NCBI GenBank assembly: GCA_944363995.1
Contig: CALVVV010000011.1
Location: 1-24,327, forward strand
Reading direction: 5' to 3'
Length of the DNA stretch: 24,327 nt
Source of the DNA: an uncultured Bacilli bacterium
GTDB lineage: Bacteria; Bacillota_I; Bacilli_A; RF39; UBA660
This document shows, in pieces, positions 22,522 through 24,327 of the stretch. The notes beneath the pieces were generated by a model that searched no databases, was not told where the DNA came from, and saw only the letters and a list, made by a program, of their open reading frames with translations. The position numbers were made by a program, and so were the translations under genes. Each line of letters begins with the position of its first letter. Positions within the stretch are counted from its first letter, which is position 1.

Positions 22522-23049
22522 TTACTTCAAATAATTATTACCATTTAAATATTTATAAACTATATCTACTGAATCTTTTATATTATGATTATTAATATTA
22601 ACTTTAGGTATATTAGCAAACAAATCATAACTAGCAGTTTGATCCCATTTTATTTCACTCATATAGTATTCTTTATGCTTTTCTTTATATTCTAAAGCAT
22701 CATCTCCATCGAAAATTAACCTATCATAAATAGCTTCTGGTGTATCTATTATTTCAATTGATGTATTATTAGTAGACAATAAATTTGCAACAACAGAAAT
22801 GGAAAATATAGATGATACAACCATTATAAAATCTTCTTTTTCTTTGTTAATAATATCCCACATTATCTCTTCTTTTTCATCAAATCTATCATAGCAATTT
22901 GGATATATTTCTTGAAAATTGTCTATACTTCCATATATTTTAATTATTTCATCATCTATATCATAAAATTTGCAATTTAATCTTTTTGATAATTCTCGTC
23001 CTATTGTAGTTTTACCAACATTTGATACTCCCCATATTAATAATTTCAA
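22522..23049 (-). CDS. P-loop kinase-like protein
   Basis: Small nucleotide-binding protein of 175 residues. Walker A GVSNVGKTT (residues 7-15, K13) opens a shikimate-kinase/AAA_17-like fold with LNCKFYDIDDEI (DID as in shikimate-type kinases). Further motifs, such as a clear lid arginine, are weak, although RLIFDGDDA near 110 could be a lid segment. The substrate is unknown. The start is a TTG at 23049 preceded by GGTGAA inside the end of the upstream gene, seven bases away; only two bases separate the two genes, so they are translationally coupled. It sits between the two ORF3-like genes, which suggests they work together. Confidence 0.75.
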   Translation of the reverse strand: MKLLIWGVSNVGKTTIGRELSKRLNCKFYDIDDEIIKIYGSIDNFQEIYPNCYDRFDEKEEIMWDIINKEKEDFIMVVSSIFSISVVANLLSTNNTSIEIIDTPEAIYDRLIFDGDDALEYKEKHKEYYMSEIKWDQTASYDLFANIPKVNINNHNIKDSVDIVYKYLNGNNYLK

Positions 23050-23051
23050 AC

Positions 23052-23651
23052 TTATTCACCAACTTCATATCCATATTTAATTTTATAAAAGTTTCTTCTT
23101 ACATGTAAGTTATTCTTTTTTAAATCAAATTTTCTATAATCATAAGTTTTGGTATGTCTACCATCTATACATAAAACACTGTAATTTGATTCTCCAATTT
23201 TATCAATATTGTCTACTACATCCTTTAATTCATCACTAGTGATATCATCAATCATTCCGGAACCAGCTCCATCAATAATATATGGATAATGCATTCCATT
23301 ACCTTTTTTAAACTCTGAAAAACCTAAATAAGTAATTTTAAAAGTAGTGGTTGAACCATAGTCGTATTCCATCTCCATCGTATCATTTTCTTTTAAGTTA
23401 ATACTACTTAATTTAGTTATGACAGCATTTGTTAATTCTTCGTAATTGGGGTTATCTTCTACACTAACCCAACTATCATATATATTGTCTTTATACTTTA
23501 TATTGTATAAATGATATGCCAGTGAATCAAATGTTGCAAGAATAGTATATGCTAAATCTGCTACTGTTCTTCTATCAGTGATTTCAATTTTTCTCCATAT
23601 CTTATCTTCTAAACCCTCAATTTCTACTTTAAAAGTTAATACTTTAGTCAT
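23052..23651 (-). CDS. Plasmid pRiA4b ORF-3-like protein, copy A
   Basis: Protein of 199 residues: N-terminal LTFKVEIEGLEDKIWRKIEI matches the family start, followed by SLAYHLYNIKYKDNIYD, the YDYGSTTTFKITYLGF signature, and YIIDGAGSGMIDDI corresponding to the GxGxxxED segment of the family. Copy B at 21990 has the same order of motifs. AGAGGTG precedes the ATG. Second gene of the operon, 12 bases after the 119-aa gene. Function is not known for the family; small proteins of this type are common on plasmids, islands and next to transposons. Confidence 0.8.
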   Translation of the reverse strand: MTKVLTFKVEIEGLEDKIWRKIEITDRRTVADLAYTILATFDSLAYHLYNIKYKDNIYDSWVSVEDNPNYEELTNAVITKLSSINLKENDTMEMEYDYGSTTTFKITYLGFSEFKKGNGMHYPYIIDGAGSGMIDDITSDELKDVVDNIDKIGESNYSVLCIDGRHTKTYDYRKFDLKKNNLHVRRNFYKIKYGYEVGE

Positions 23652-23663
23652 AATTATACACCT

Positions 23664-24023
23664 CTAATCTAAATTTAATTCTTTTTTTATTATCTTTTTT
23701 ATTTCTGAAGGAATATAGTAAGAATAATGACCATTATTTTCATAAACGAATACCCATAATCCTTCTATATCATCTTTATAAGCAGACATAAACATAGAAT
23801 TTTCATTGTTAATTAATCTTTGAAAATACATTTTAGTAAACATATCATCTTTAGACATACTTAAACAAAATTCAAAATCATCTATTATTTGTTCTTTTAA
23901 TTCCTCTATATTTTTTAAATCATATTCTTTCATCACTTTATTAACAATTTTTTTATCTAATGCTTTTAATGAACAAAGTAAATCCAATTTATCCTTTTTT
24001 ATTAAATATTTTTCATAATTCAT
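23664..24023 (-). CDS. Hypothetical protein, first gene of the five-gene operon
   Basis: I do not recognise the family. The 119-residue product is mostly helical (KALDKKIVNKVMKEYDLKNI, EELKEQIIDDFEFCLSMSKD) with a short strand pair near the end (GLWVFVYENNGHYSYYI). GGTGGTAAAAA precedes the ATG. It has its own promoter at about 24042 and lies 12 bases before ORF3-like copy A. No signal or membrane segment. Confidence 0.7.
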   Translation of the reverse strand: MNYEKYLIKKDKLDLLCSLKALDKKIVNKVMKEYDLKNIEELKEQIIDDFEFCLSMSKDDMFTKMYFQRLINNENSMFMSAYKDDIEGLWVFVYENNGHYSYYIPSEIKKIIKKELNLD

Positions 24024-24041
24024 TTTTTACCACCGACTAAT

Positions 24042-24047
24042 ATTATA
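24042..24047 (-). promoter_or_regulatory. Extended -10 of the five-gene operon
   Basis: Minus-strand TATGGTATAAT (extended -10) lies about 20 bases before the ATG at 24023; a weak TTAAAA -35 is possible. DinD stops 40 bases upstream with no clear terminator. Confidence 0.6.
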
Positions 24048-24085
24048 CCATATAAATGAATTATTTTAATTTCTAACATTTTAAA

Positions 24086-24327
24086 CTAATTAGTAATTTT
24101 CTTTAATTCTTCTTTTTCTATTTCTTTTATAGATTTTTCCGGAGTAGGTAAATCTTCCGGCATTGTTCCACCAAGTTTTTTTATAGTATCCCTAACTGCT
24201 TTGCCAACTTTAAAATGAATATTAGTAGCTACTTGTTCATTAGGTTCTTCTTGTTTTTCTAATAAAGCCTCTGTTTGTGTTATTCTAAATATATTAGCAC
24301 CTAACTCAGCACTTCCCATTTTATCAA
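24086..24327 (-). CDS. dinD: DinD-like protein, C-terminal part (runs off window)
   Basis: The visible 80 codons match the C-terminus of DNA damage-inducible protein D: DKMGSAELGANIFRITQTEA, NIHFKVGKAVRDTIKKLGG, and PEDLPTPEKSIKEIE. The frame is open to the window edge; the internal ATG at 24319 is not the start. In E. coli dinD is SOS-induced and related to RhuM/KilA-N-type proteins in having a BRO-like N-terminus; in islands it often travels with restriction or toxin genes. TAG stop. Function here is not shown. Confidence 0.88.
   Translation of the reverse strand, partial: DKMGSAELGANIFRITQTEALLEKQEEPNEQVATNIHFKVGKAVRDTIKKLGGTMPEDLPTPEKSIKEIEKEELKKITN

Overview
The window is a very AT-rich stretch of a low-GC Gram-positive genome, most likely an uncultured gut Bacilli-type bacterium (RF39/Erysipelotrichia-like); this placement is inferred from composition and gene content, not from a marker gene. 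Genes have strong Shine-Dalgarno sites and sigma-A-like promoters (TTGAAA - 17 bp - TATAAT). TGA is used as a stop and the tRNA-Trp has a CCA anticodon, so the standard bacterial code applies, not the Mycoplasma code.

Positions 1-3070 hold minus-strand housekeeping genes: an operon of a thioredoxin-like lipoprotein, a single-domain Clp-type AAA+ ATPase and TrmL tRNA methyltransferase, then a LysM protein and two cold-shock proteins. Positions 3240-6240 hold an agr-type peptide quorum-sensing locus in an unusual layout. agrB and a 39-codon agrD lie on the plus strand and face an agrA-agrC operon on the minus strand, with terminators between them. Positions 6260-9080 hold feoAB (ferrous iron uptake), divergent from an MntR/DtxR-type regulator, with a 12-bp-arm inverted repeat in the shared promoter region. 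Positions 9140-13900 hold an HTH protein, an unrecognised membrane protein, a DUF308 protein, a membrane-anchored SGNH hydrolase, tRNA-Trp and a SleB/CwlJ-like hydrolase.

From 13890 the window becomes accessory. A cell-wall amidase/LysM gene is split by a 6.0-kb integrative element (about 14624-20659). Its large serine recombinase lies against one end, and the ends share the core AGGAGATA. Joining the ends rebuilds an attP with a near-palindrome around the core, and excision would rejoin the amidase/LysM reading frame without a shift. The cargo is one operon: UPF0158 protein, SWIM zinc-finger protein, RhuM-family protein and a HExxH peptidase-like protein. The 5' half of the same amidase is missing beyond about 21160. 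From there to the window end lies a second accessory block: a compact five-gene operon with two plasmid-pRiA4b-ORF3-like proteins on either side of a P-loop kinase-like protein, followed by the C-terminal part of a DinD gene that runs off the window.

The items of most interest are the reconstructed integration site inside a LysM repeat, the two uncharacterised cargo operons, and the convergent agr locus with a possibly six-residue peptide ring.
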